64,000 nt of DNA from Acidobacteriota bacterium (GTDB lineage Bacteria; Acidobacteriota; Vicinamibacteria; Vicinamibacterales; 2-12-FULL-66-21): assembly GCA_016184105.1 (NCBI GenBank), contig JACPDI010000009.1, positions 1-64,000 of the forward strand, in the 5' to 3' direction. A program made the translations under genes and the position numbers. Below, piece after piece: positions 44,925 through 53,127 of this stretch. The notes under the pieces were generated by a model. The model did not search any database. It had not been told where the DNA came from and saw only the letters and a program-made list of their open reading frames with translations. Each line of letters begins with the position of its first letter. Position 1 is the stretch's first letter.

Positions 44925-46397
44925 ATGACTCGGCTTCGCAGCAACGTCCGGGTACTGGCGGCGACGGCGGTCGTCGCCTGCGCCGGGTGGCTGGGCACCG
45001 AACGACTGGCCTCGCAGCAGCAGTCCCCGGTGAGCCACGAGGAGGTGTACGGCCAGCAGGAGTTCCCGTACGCACAGAAGAAACCGCCGATCAAGTGGGA
45101 CGGCCCGCGCCGGATGCAGCCCCAGGGCGAGCAGATCGACGGCGCAGTCATCAACGGCCGCGACTACATCTTCTACGGCCACTACTGGAGCCAGGGCGTC
45201 AGCATCGTGGACGTGACCGATCCGGCCAAGCCGGAAGTCGTCTCGTTCATCAAGAACCGGGATCCGATGGGGCACTACACGAAGGTGCTCGTCAACCACA
45301 AGAACATCATGATGCTGCCGATCGGCACGCTGACCGAGCTGGACCAGGCCAAGCGGAAGCCGATCAAGGAGCACGGCGTCAGCTTCTACGACATCAACGA
45401 TCCGAAGAACCCGAAGTTCCTGTCCTTCTACAAGACCGCGCCGGGCACCCTCATCAACAAGGGAGTGCACTACAGCTGGTTCGTGGACGATTACGCCTAC
45501 CTGTCGGCCCCCGTCGAAGGGTACGGCGGCCGGATCTTCCTGATTCTCGACGCCCGCGATCCGAGAAACCCGAAGGAAGTGGGGCGCTGGCACTACCCGG
45601 GCCAGCACACCGCGGCCGGCGAGAAGCTCGAGGCGAGCGTCGAGCGGATGGACGCGCACGGCTCGATGACGAACCGCGACGGGACGGTCGGCTTCTACTG
45701 CGTGCTCGGCGATCCCCCGGGAGGGGTTAACATTCTCGACATCCGCGACAAGGCGAACCCGAAGCTCCTCAGCCGGATCGACCTGAGCCCGCCGATGACC
45801 CCCGGATATTTCGGCGTCCACAACGTCGTGACCATGGACTCTCGGAAGATCATGGCCATGATGCACGAGGGGGCCGGGAACTCACTCCTGCGGCCGCAGA
45901 TGACCGGGTGGGTGGTGGACATGAAGGATCCCGCCAAGCCGGTGATCCTCTCGATCCTGCCGATTCCCCAGGGCTTTGACCGCACGGTGCCTGCGCGCTT
46001 CGGGCCGCATAACGCGCACGAGAACCAGCCCGGCTCCCTGATCGACGACTACATGTTCTACATCAGCTGGTTCCGCGGCGGCCTGCGGATCTTCGATCTG
46101 TCGGATCCCAAGCACCCGGTCGAAGCCGGCTTCTTCCTCCCGCCGGATCCGAAGTACCGGACCGACGACATCACGTGGAACGGGAAGCCGGGGGACCCGA
46201 ACGGATCGGAGTTGTCGTCGCTGAACCACGTGTACGTGGATCAGCGCGGCCTGATCTACACGAGCGGCTACAACGACGGCCTGTACATTCTCGAGTACAC
46301 CGGTCCGCGGCCGCAGGGATCGGTGACGGCGCTCGAGGAAGCGAAGCGCAGCCGCGAGCGGCAGATCGCCGCCGCGGCGGCCGCGCAGCGACGGTAG
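44925..46397 (+). CDS. LVIVD-repeat propeller protein C (subtype I, probable lipoprotein)
   Basis: A 490-residue paralogue closest to B and E. The N-terminus RVLAATAVVACAGWLG contains a lipobox-like VVAC, suggesting lipid anchoring. Blades as in B: SIVDVTDPAKPEVVSFIKNR, IFLILDARDPRNPKEVGRWH, VNILDIRDKANPKLLSRIDL and LRIFDLSDPKHPVEAGFFLP. It lacks 17 residues present in B: GPRRMQPQ is followed directly by GEQIDGAVINGRD, an in-frame deletion of the LVGWSDLNGRAD stretch. The first blade strand is probably affected. GGAAGGAG-type ribosome site before the ATG at 44925; a strong hairpin follows the stop. Confidence 0.85.
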   Translation: MTRLRSNVRVLAATAVVACAGWLGTERLASQQQSPVSHEEVYGQQEFPYAQKKPPIKWDGPRRMQPQGEQIDGAVINGRDYIFYGHYWSQGVSIVDVTDPAKPEVVSFIKNRDPMGHYTKVLVNHKNIMMLPIGTLTELDQAKRKPIKEHGVSFYDINDPKNPKFLSFYKTAPGTLINKGVHYSWFVDDYAYLSAPVEGYGGRIFLILDARDPRNPKEVGRWHYPGQHTAAGEKLEASVERMDAHGSMTNRDGTVGFYCVLGDPPGGVNILDIRDKANPKLLSRIDLSPPMTPGYFGVHNVVTMDSRKIMAMMHEGAGNSLLRPQMTGWVVDMKDPAKPVILSILPIPQGFDRTVPARFGPHNAHENQPGSLIDDYMFYISWFRGGLRIFDLSDPKHPVEAGFFLPPDPKYRTDDITWNGKPGDPNGSELSSLNHVYVDQRGLIYTSGYNDGLYILEYTGPRPQGSVTALEEAKRSRERQIAAAAAAQRR

Positions 46398-46411
46398 CGG
46401 CACGGGCTCAT

Positions 46412-46442
46412 CGTGGCACGTGCCCCGGCGGCACGTGCCGCG
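46412..46442 (+). terminator. Hairpin after LVIVD copy C
   Basis: Two copies of the palindrome GGCACGTGCC (46415-46424 and 46430-46439) pair around CCGGC, and the stem extends three pairs outward. No T-tract. Either a terminator or an RNA-stabilising hairpin. Confidence 0.5.
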
Positions 46443-46496
46443 ATGCCGGCCCAGGTGTACTGACGCCGGAGAGTGGGACACAGACGAGGAGCCGAT

Positions 46497-47966
46497 ATGC
46501 CGAACAAGGATCAGCGCGCGCGCGTCCGGTTCGCCCCCGCGCTGGCGGTGGCGGTGGTCGCCGGGGCGCTCGCGATCGGAGCGCAGTTGGGGGCGCAGCA
46601 GCAGTCGCAGCAGCCGAAGACGGGCGAGGGCTTCAATTTCGGCGGGAAGAAGCCGCCGATCGCGAAAAACATGAAGCTGGTCGGCTGGACGGACATGAAC
46701 GGCCGCCCGGACGGCGAGCAGGTGACCGGGCAGGTGATCAACGGCCGCGACTACATCTTCTACGGGCACTACTGGAGCCAGGGCGTCAGCATCGTCGACG
46801 TGACGGATCCCGCCAAGCCGCAGACGGTCGCGTTCATCCCCGTGCAGGATCCCTACGGCAAGTTCACGAAGGTGCAGGTGTCCGGCACGGTGCTGATGGT
46901 GCCGATCAGAAGCCTCTATGAGATCGACGGAGAGCGGCCGGTGCTTCCCAGGCACGGCGTGCTCTTCTTCGACGTGTCGGACCCGCGCAACCCGAAACAG
47001 CTCTCGTACTTCAAGACCGCCGATCGGGACGAGAACCTGCGCGACGGCGTGCATTTCAGCTGGTTCGCGTCGAAATACGCGTATCTCTCGGCGCCGGCGA
47101 GCGGCTACCGCGGGCACGTCTACATGATCGTGGATGTCAGCGATCCGAAGAACCCGAAGGAAGCGGGGCGCTTCTGGTCGAAGGGGCAGCACGTCGCCGG
47201 AGGTGAGACCTACGTGCAGGACGAGGTGCCGACCACGCACGGCGCGCAGGCCAACAGGGACGAGACGCTGGGCTTTTCGGCGACGCTGGGGGACCCGCCG
47301 GGCGGGCTGATCATCCTGGACATCAGGGACAAGGCGAATCCGAAGCCGCTGAGCCGCCTGGACATGAGCCCGCCCATGCCGGCCACCTATTTCGGCGTGC
47401 ATAACGTCGTCACGATGGATTCGCGCAAGCTGCTGGTCTGCATGAACGAGGGAACCGGCGCGCCGCGCTCGAAAGCGCAGCAGACCGGCTGGGTGGTCGA
47501 CTACTCGGATCCAACCAAGCCGATCATCCAGTCCATCCTGCCGATTCCGCCGAACCACGACATGGACCGGCCGGCACGCTTCGGCCCGCACAACGCCCAC
47601 GAGAACCATCCGAACGGATTGATCGACGACTGGATGCTCTACATCAGCTGGTTCAGCCGCGGCGTCCGCGTCTTCGACCTGTCCGACCCGAGGCATCCCG
47701 CCGAGACCGGGTTCTTCGAGCCGCCTGATCCCAAGGCCCGCATCGACGCGCGCACGTGGAAGGGCAAGCCCGGCGATCCGAACGGATCCGAGCTGTCCTC
47801 GCTCAATCATGTGTACGTCGACAAGCGCGGGTACATCTACGCGAGCGGGTACAACGACGGGCTGTACATCCTCGAGTACACCGGCCCGCGGCCGCAGGGG
47901 TCGCAGACCGCGCTCCAGGAAGGCAGGCGCGAGCGCCAGCGCCTCGGCGCCGCGGCGCAGGACTGA
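46497..47966 (+). CDS. LVIVD-repeat propeller protein D (subtype II)
   Basis: A 489-residue paralogue closest to A. Signal ALAVAVVAGALAIGAQLGAQ. Blades: SIVDVTDPAKPQTVAFIPVQ, VYMIVDVSDPKNPKEAGRFW, LIILDIRDKANPKPLSRLDM, WVVDYSDPTKPIIQSILPIP and VRVFDLSDPRHPAETGFFEP. Conserved GPHNAHENHPNGLIDDW. Compared with A it lacks about 11 residues: KKPPI runs straight into AKNMKLVGWTDMNGRPDGEQ, losing KWDGPRRMQPES. This is the neighbouring half of the block lost in copy C. ATG at 46497 with GAGGAG upstream. Confidence 0.85.
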   Translation: MPNKDQRARVRFAPALAVAVVAGALAIGAQLGAQQQSQQPKTGEGFNFGGKKPPIAKNMKLVGWTDMNGRPDGEQVTGQVINGRDYIFYGHYWSQGVSIVDVTDPAKPQTVAFIPVQDPYGKFTKVQVSGTVLMVPIRSLYEIDGERPVLPRHGVLFFDVSDPRNPKQLSYFKTADRDENLRDGVHFSWFASKYAYLSAPASGYRGHVYMIVDVSDPKNPKEAGRFWSKGQHVAGGETYVQDEVPTTHGAQANRDETLGFSATLGDPPGGLIILDIRDKANPKPLSRLDMSPPMPATYFGVHNVVTMDSRKLLVCMNEGTGAPRSKAQQTGWVVDYSDPTKPIIQSILPIPPNHDMDRPARFGPHNAHENHPNGLIDDWMLYISWFSRGVRVFDLSDPRHPAETGFFEPPDPKARIDARTWKGKPGDPNGSELSSLNHVYVDKRGYIYASGYNDGLYILEYTGPRPQGSQTALQEGRRERQRLGAAAQD

Positions 47967-47976
47967 CCGATGAGGG

Positions 47977-48007
47977 AGCGCCGGCGGGCCGCGTGCGGCC
48001 GCCGGCG
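47977..48007 (+). terminator. Hairpin between LVIVD copy D and the SLC13 transporter
   Basis: GCGCCGGCGGGCCGC pairs with GCGGCCGCCGGCGC through one bulged G and a GT loop. It ends 11 bp before the transporter start, so it could also mask that ribosome-binding region. Confidence 0.5.
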
Positions 48008-48018
48008 CAAGACACCAT

Positions 48019-49572
48019 ATGGATTCGACCGCTCCGATCCTGAACGATCCGGTTGACGTGCAGGACGACTCGTCGCTCGGCCTGGTCTCGCTGGCCGAAG
48101 CACGATTCGAGCACTGGCGCCGGACCATCGGCTTGTTCGCCGGTCCCATCGCGTTGGCCCTCGTCTGGCTGCTGCCGATTGCCGGTTTGTCCTCCGAGGC
48201 GCACCGCCTGGCGGCGGTCGTCGCGCTCGTGGTCTGCTGGTGGGTCACCGAGCCGATCCCGCTGCCCGCCACGGCGCTGGTGGGGGTCGTGCTCACGGTG
48301 CTCGCCGGCATTTCGACGGCGGCCGACGCCTTCGCGCCGTTCGCGAACCCGATCATCTTCCTGTTCATCGGCAGCTTCATGATCGGGCGGGCGATGTCCG
48401 CGCATGCCCTCGATCGCCACCTCGCGTTCGGACTGCTGGCGCTGCCCATCGTCCGCGGCAATGTCGGGCGGACCCGGTTCGCGGTCGCGGGCCTGTGCGT
48501 GGCGCTCTCCGCATGGATGAGCAACACGGCCACGGCGGCCATGATGGTGCCGGTCGCCATTGGCGTCCTCGAGGCCACCCGGCGGGACCGTTCGTCTCCG
48601 CTGCGATCGCCGGTTGCCGTCGGATTCCTGCTGACCATCGCGTACGGCGCCGCCATCGGCGGGATGATGACGCCGATCGGCACACCGCCGAACCTGATTG
48701 CGATCGGCCTGCTCGATCGGCTGGCCGGTGTCCGCATCGACTTCGTGAGCTGGATGCTGATCGGCGTGCCGATCGCGCTCGCCATGGGCGTGGCCATGTA
48801 CGCGCTCAGCTCGATCATGTTCGCGGACCGCACCACGATGGCGCAATCAGCCGCCGCGTACATCCAGCGCGAGCAATCAACCGCGCGCCAATGGACGCCT
48901 GGCAAACGCAACTGCATCATTGCGTTCGGCACGGCCGTCGTGCTCTGGGTGACCCCGGGCATTATCGCGGCGGCGGGGGTCACCTCACCGCTGGCCAGGA
49001 GCATTGCCGGGCGGCTTGACGAAGGGGTGGTCGCCATCGCCGCAGCGTCCCTCCTCTTCCTCCTGCCCATCAACTGGCGGCGGCGGCAGTTCACCCTGGA
49101 CTGGAAAGCCGCGTCCGGGATCGACTGGGGGACCATCCTCCTGTTTGGCGGCGGCCTCTCGCTCGGCCGCCTGATGTTCGAGACGGGACTCGCGTCCGTG
49201 CTCGGAAGCGGGCTCGTGTCTCTGACGGGTGCGGAATCCCTGTGGGCGGTCACGGCCGTTGGGATCGTCGCGGCCATTGCGCTCACGGAAGTCACTTCGA
49301 ACACGGCGGCGGCGAACATGCTCGTGCCCGTCATCCTGACGATCTGCGCCGCGGGCGGCCTGAACCCGGTGCCGCCCGTCCTGGGCGTGGCGCTCGGGAC
49401 GAGCATGGCCTTCATGCTGCCGATTTCGACGCCCCCGAACGCGATCATCTATGGCACGGGGCTGGTCCGCATCACCGAGATGATGCGATTCGGTCTGATC
49501 GTGGACGCGATCGGGGCCGTCATCCTGTTTGGCGGGCTCCGGTTGCTGTGCCCGCTCCTGGGGTTCTCGTGA
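48019..49572 (+). CDS. SLC13/DASS-family dicarboxylate or sulfate transporter
   Basis: A 517-residue inner-membrane transporter with about 11-12 hydrophobic segments. The two SNT signature loops of the divalent-anion:sodium symporter family are present: WMSNTATAAMM and TSNTAAANMLVPV, each followed by a TPP loop (TPIGTPPNLIAIG; MLPISTPPNAIIYG). The WWVTEPIPLPATAL and FLFIGSFMIGRAM stretches also match. DASS proteins import succinate-like di/tricarboxylates, or sulfate in some branches. Its position inside the receptor/hydrolase/LVIVD run suggests it imports a carboxylate released there. Its stop overlaps the next small gene by one base. Confidence 0.92.
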   Translation: MDSTAPILNDPVDVQDDSSLGLVSLAEARFEHWRRTIGLFAGPIALALVWLLPIAGLSSEAHRLAAVVALVVCWWVTEPIPLPATALVGVVLTVLAGISTAADAFAPFANPIIFLFIGSFMIGRAMSAHALDRHLAFGLLALPIVRGNVGRTRFAVAGLCVALSAWMSNTATAAMMVPVAIGVLEATRRDRSSPLRSPVAVGFLLTIAYGAAIGGMMTPIGTPPNLIAIGLLDRLAGVRIDFVSWMLIGVPIALAMGVAMYALSSIMFADRTTMAQSAAAYIQREQSTARQWTPGKRNCIIAFGTAVVLWVTPGIIAAAGVTSPLARSIAGRLDEGVVAIAAASLLFLLPINWRRRQFTLDWKAASGIDWGTILLFGGGLSLGRLMFETGLASVLGSGLVSLTGAESLWAVTAVGIVAAIALTEVTSNTAAANMLVPVILTICAAGGLNPVPPVLGVALGTSMAFMLPISTPPNAIIYGTGLVRITEMMRFGLIVDAIGAVILFGGLRLLCPLLGFS

Positions 49573-49889
49573 TGCCTCGCCGAGCGCGCCGCCTGAGTGT
49601 GCGCCGCCGGCGCCTTGCTGCCGCCCTGACCGGCGCGCTCGTGGGCGCGCTGCTCGTACCTCGAGCCACGTCCGTGCTCTTCCCGGAGACAGACGCGCCC
49701 CTGCGCCGCGGAGCGTCGACCGAGCGCCTCGCCAGGCTCTTCGAGGAACACGGCTTCATGGTGGAGCGCGGCCCCGCCGGTACCGCGACGGTGTTCCTGG
49801 GCGCCGGCACGTCGGGGCGCCCGGTGATCGTGTTCATGACCGAGGATGACATCATCCGCGCGAACTCGCCGCTGACCTCAGTTGAGTGA
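49572..49889 (+). CDS. Small membrane-anchored protein coupled to the SLC13 transporter
   Basis: A 105-residue protein starting MPRRARRLSVRRRRLAAALT: a very basic N-terminus, one hydrophobic helix (ALTGALVGALLVP) and a soluble C-terminal domain with RLARLFEEHGFMVERGPAGT and PVIVFMTEDDIIRANSPL. No known family. Its start overlaps the transporter stop (TGATG), a sign of translational coupling, and LVIVD copy E follows after 15 bp. An accessory subunit of the transporter is possible but unproven. Confidence 0.65.
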   Translation: MPRRARRLSVRRRRLAAALTGALVGALLVPRATSVLFPETDAPLRRGASTERLARLFEEHGFMVERGPAGTATVFLGAGTSGRPVIVFMTEDDIIRANSPLTSVE

Positions 49890-49904
49890 CAGGAGATATC
49901 CGCG

Positions 49905-51416
49905 ATGAGGAGCCGCAGTCTGAGAACGGGCGTCCTGGCAGCAGCCGTCACCGGCTGCGCGATCTGGCTCACGGTCGAACCGGTGACCACCCAGCAGTCG
50001 CCGGTCAGCCAAGAGGAGATCTACGGCCAGCAGGCGTTTCCCCACGCGCAGAAGAAGCCGAACATCAAGTGGGACGGCCCCCGGCGGATGCAGCCGGAGG
50101 GGAAGAACATCAGGCTCGTCGGCTGGACCGATCTGAACGGTCACCCCGACGGTGAGCAGATCGCCACGAAGGTGATCAACGGGCGCGACTACGCCTTCTA
50201 CGGCCATTACTGGAGCCAGGGCGTCAGCATCGTCGATGTCACGGATCCCACCAGACCGGAAGTCGTGTCGTTTATCAAGAATCGCGATCCGCTGGGGCAC
50301 TACACGAAGGTGCTCGTCAACCACAAGAACATCCTGATGATGCCGATCGGCATCCTCAACGAGCTGGACCAGCCGCTGCGGAAGCCGCTGAAGGACCACG
50401 GGGTCGTCTTTTATGACGTCAACGATCCCAGGAACCCCAGGTTCCTGTCGTTCTATCGCACCGGGCCCGGTGCGATCACGGAGAAGAACCACGGCGTTCA
50501 CTACAGCTGGTTCGTCGACGACCATGCGTACATCTCGGCGGTCGTGGAGGGCTACAGCGGGACGATCTTCATGATCCTCGATGCCTCGGACCCGAGGAAC
50601 CCGAAAGAGGTCGGGCGCTGGCACTACCCGGGTCAGCACACGGCGGCAGGCGAGAAGCTCGAGCCCGGCTTCGAGGGCATCTGGGCGCACGGCGCGATGA
50701 CCAATCGCGACGCGACCCTTGGCTTCTACTGCGTGTTGAGCGACCCGCCCGGCGGCGTCAACATTCTCGACATCCGCGACAAGTCGAAGCCGACGCTGCT
50801 CAGCCGCCTCGACATGAGCCCGCCGATGATCGACGACTACTTCGGCGTCCACAACGTCGTGACCATGGATACGCGCGGCATCATGGCGATGATGCATGAG
50901 GCCGGCGGCCCGCCGCGCGCGCGAGCGCAGCGTACCGGGTGGGTCGTGGACATCAAGGATCCGAAGAACCCGGTGATTCTCTCGGTGCTGCCGATCCCAC
51001 AGGGCTTCGATCTGAGCGTACCCGCGCGGTTCGGCGCGCACAACGCTCACGAGAACCAGCCGGGGTCCCTCATGGACGACTACATGTTCTACGTCAGCTG
51101 GTTCCGCGGGGGGCTGCGTATCTTCGATCTGTCCGACCCGAAGCACCCGGTCGAAGCCGGGTACTTCCTGCCGCCCGACCCGAAGTACCGGATTGACGCG
51201 CGCACCTGGAGTGGCAAGCCTGGAGACCCGGACGGCTCCGAGTTGTCGTCGCTGAACCACGTGCACGTCGATCAGCGCGGGCTGATCTACCTCAGCGGCT
51301 ACAACGACGGCCTCTACATCGTCGAGTACACCGGGCCGAGACCGGAGGGATCGCGCAAGGCGCTCGAGGAAGCCAGGAGGCAGCGCGAGCAGGCCATCGC
51401 CGCCGCGCGGCGGTAG
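49905..51416 (+). CDS. LVIVD-repeat propeller protein E (subtype I, probable lipoprotein)
   Basis: A 503-residue full-length paralogue. The N-terminus RTGVLAAAVTGCAIWL has the lipobox-like VTGC. It keeps SPVSQEEIYGQQAFPHAQ, NIKWDGPRRMQPEGKN and LVGWTDLNGHPDGEQ. Blades: SIVDVTDPTRPEVVSFIKNR, IFMILDASDPRNPKEVGRWH, VNILDIRDKSKPTLLSRLDM, VVDIKDPKNPVILSVLPIPQ and LRIFDLSDPKHPVEAGYFLP. AHNAHENQPGSLMDDY and FGVHNVVTMDT are present. Ribosome site GGAG before the ATG at 49905. Separation from copies A-D by the transporter suggests the cluster grew by duplication around it. Confidence 0.85.
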   Translation: MRSRSLRTGVLAAAVTGCAIWLTVEPVTTQQSPVSQEEIYGQQAFPHAQKKPNIKWDGPRRMQPEGKNIRLVGWTDLNGHPDGEQIATKVINGRDYAFYGHYWSQGVSIVDVTDPTRPEVVSFIKNRDPLGHYTKVLVNHKNILMMPIGILNELDQPLRKPLKDHGVVFYDVNDPRNPRFLSFYRTGPGAITEKNHGVHYSWFVDDHAYISAVVEGYSGTIFMILDASDPRNPKEVGRWHYPGQHTAAGEKLEPGFEGIWAHGAMTNRDATLGFYCVLSDPPGGVNILDIRDKSKPTLLSRLDMSPPMIDDYFGVHNVVTMDTRGIMAMMHEAGGPPRARAQRTGWVVDIKDPKNPVILSVLPIPQGFDLSVPARFGAHNAHENQPGSLMDDYMFYVSWFRGGLRIFDLSDPKHPVEAGYFLPPDPKYRIDARTWSGKPGDPDGSELSSLNHVHVDQRGLIYLSGYNDGLYIVEYTGPRPEGSRKALEEARRQREQAIAAARR

Positions 51417-51438
51417 GACGGCGCACGAGGAGGCGGCT

Positions 51439-52074
51439 GTGGACCGTCGGCGATTGTCGAGAAGGCGGCGGCGGGCGCCGCGCCAGGACGGTGGACTTCC
51501 ACGCCCACTGCGTGGTGCCCGGTATCAGGGAGATGCTCGGTGAGACGACGCCGCCGGACAGCCCGCTGCTGATGGGTCCACGGCGGCTCGAAGCGATGGA
51601 TAGGCAGGGGATCGACCTCGAGATCCTCAGCATCAATCCGTTCTGGTACCGCGCCGATCGCGATCTCGCGCGCAAGCTGATCACGACACAGAACGAAAAG
51701 CTCGCGCAGCTCTGCGCGGCGCATCCCGGCCGGTTCGCCGCGCTCGCCGCCGTGGCGCTGCAGCATCCCGACCTTGCGGCCGAGCAGCTTCAGCAGGCCA
51801 TGAAGGCATTCGGTCTCGGCGGCGCCTCGGTCCCGGCTGAAGGGCAACGGCGTTCTGGGCAACGTGATCGGCAACCCCCTGGAGACCACCATCGCGCTCT
51901 CTCACCTGATCTTCGAAGGGACGCTGGACCGGTTTCCGGGCCTGAAGATTTGCGCGGCGCACGGCGGGGGGTACCTCCCAGGAACACGTCCTCGGCACGC
52001 CGGGCCTCAGCGCCGACGACCGCCGCGCGATTCTCGGCGGCAACGCCGCGCGCCTGCTGAACCTGGCGCCGTAA
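51439..52074 (+). pseudogene. ACMSD-type amidohydrolase, decayed by several internal deletions
   Basis: Pieces of one amidohydrolase (2-amino-3-carboxymuconate semialdehyde decarboxylase-like, normally about 340-380 residues) lie in three frames. They are a Tat-like start MDRRR with KAAAGAA in another frame; VDFHAHCVVPGIREMLGETT to MKAFGLGGASV (51491-51832); LKGNGVLGNVIGNPLETTIA to CAAHGGGYLP (about 51837-51981); and VLGTPGLSADDRRAILGGNA with ARLLNLAP and the stop at 52072-52074. About 40 and 90 residues are missing at the two main gaps, including metal-site histidine and aspartate regions. It follows LVIVD copy E by 22 bp and may once have belonged to that pathway. Confidence 0.75.
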
Positions 52075-52086
52075 GCCGGCGCTCGT

Positions 52087-53127
52087 CTACGTGAAGTCGG
52101 CGAAGTACGGAATCGCGCGGAGCGCCAGGGCGAGGACGATCAGCAGGAGGGCCGGGATCGCGAACCACGCGAACGCCGGGGCGTTGCGGATCGCTATCGT
52201 GTTGGTCAGCTTTCCGCGTTCCAGCTTGTCGATGGCTGCCGAGGCCGCCTGCAGCTGGTCGGCGGTGGCCGCGTCGTAATACTGCCCCCCGTAGCTTCGA
52301 ACCGTGCTGACGAGCCGACGGACGGTGTCGGTCCCGCGCAGGTTCGCCTCGAGGTCGATCCCGATGACGTGCGTGCGGATTTCCGTCGCAGCGGCATCCG
52401 CCAGCGCGGAGATCGGATCGCGCCCGTAGTTGTGCACGCCGTCGGTGAACACCAGCGTCACCTTGCCTACCCGCCGGTCGGTGGACTGCCGCCACAGCAG
52501 GTAGTTCGCCAGCCCGATGCCGTCCCCGATCGCCGTCAGCCCTTCACCCTGCAGGATCTGATCGTCAATCATGTTCACGTAATGCATCAAGGAGTTGTGA
52601 TCGAACGTGAGCGGGCTGACGATGTAGGCGTTCTCGGAAAAGACGACCAGGCCGATGCGATCGTCGTGTCGTGCGGCGATGAAGGTGCGCAGCGCGCGCC
52701 TGGTGACCTCCAGGCGCGTGCGTCCGGTCCTCGCGGCGGCGGCGGCGACGCCGGCGGCGGCAGGCGTGCCTCCGACCGGCCCCCACGCGGGGGCGCCCGC
52801 GGCGCGCTCGGCGCGCATGACCTCGTGGATGCTGTTCGAGAGGTCCAGGACCAGCACGATGTCGAGTCCCTGCGACTTGACCTGCGCGTGCGACAGCGGC
52901 ACGACGGGGTCGGCGAGCCCCGCGAGGACGAGCGCGAAGGCCAGGGCGAGAAGCACGGAAGGAAGCCGGCGGACGGGTGACGCCCATGCGTCCGCTTCAC
53001 GCAGCCAGGCGGTGGCGGTGAAGGCGACGAACCGCCGGCGCCGAACGAGGCGGCAGGCGAGCGCCAGCAACGCCGCTGCCGGGAGCAGCCAGAGCACTTC
53101 CGGCTGGAGGACGCTGATGCCGCTCAT
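52087..53127 (-). CDS. BatA/BatB-like von Willebrand A membrane protein (last gene of operon)
   Basis: A 346-residue inner-membrane protein. Two N-terminal hydrophobic segments (VLWLLPAAALLALACRLV; PSVLLALAFALVLAGLADPV) lead into a VWA domain with the metal site DIVLVLDLSNSIHE (DxSxS) and LVFTDGVHNYG. A C-terminal helix (FAWFAIPALLLIVLALALRA) ends it. Compared with usual BatA proteins, an Ala/Gly-rich insert (GPVGGTPAAAGVAAAAARTG) separates the first strand from its helix. The ATG at 53127 overlaps the upstream stop by four bases (ATGA). Bat proteins form periplasm-facing complexes with a MoxR ATPase. Confidence 0.85.
   Translation of the reverse strand: MSGISVLQPEVLWLLPAAALLALACRLVRRRRFVAFTATAWLREADAWASPVRRLPSVLLALAFALVLAGLADPVVPLSHAQVKSQGLDIVLVLDLSNSIHEVMRAERAAGAPAWGPVGGTPAAAGVAAAAARTGRTRLEVTRRALRTFIAARHDDRIGLVVFSENAYIVSPLTFDHNSLMHYVNMIDDQILQGEGLTAIGDGIGLANYLLWRQSTDRRVGKVTLVFTDGVHNYGRDPISALADAAATEIRTHVIGIDLEANLRGTDTVRRLVSTVRSYGGQYYDAATADQLQAASAAIDKLERGKLTNTIAIRNAPAFAWFAIPALLLIVLALALRAIPYFADFT

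Noticed and set aside
45882-49448. 1,188-codon minus-strand frame under LVIVD copies C/D and the transporter
   Set aside because: Antisense shadow; mirrors the codon pattern of the real + strand genes.
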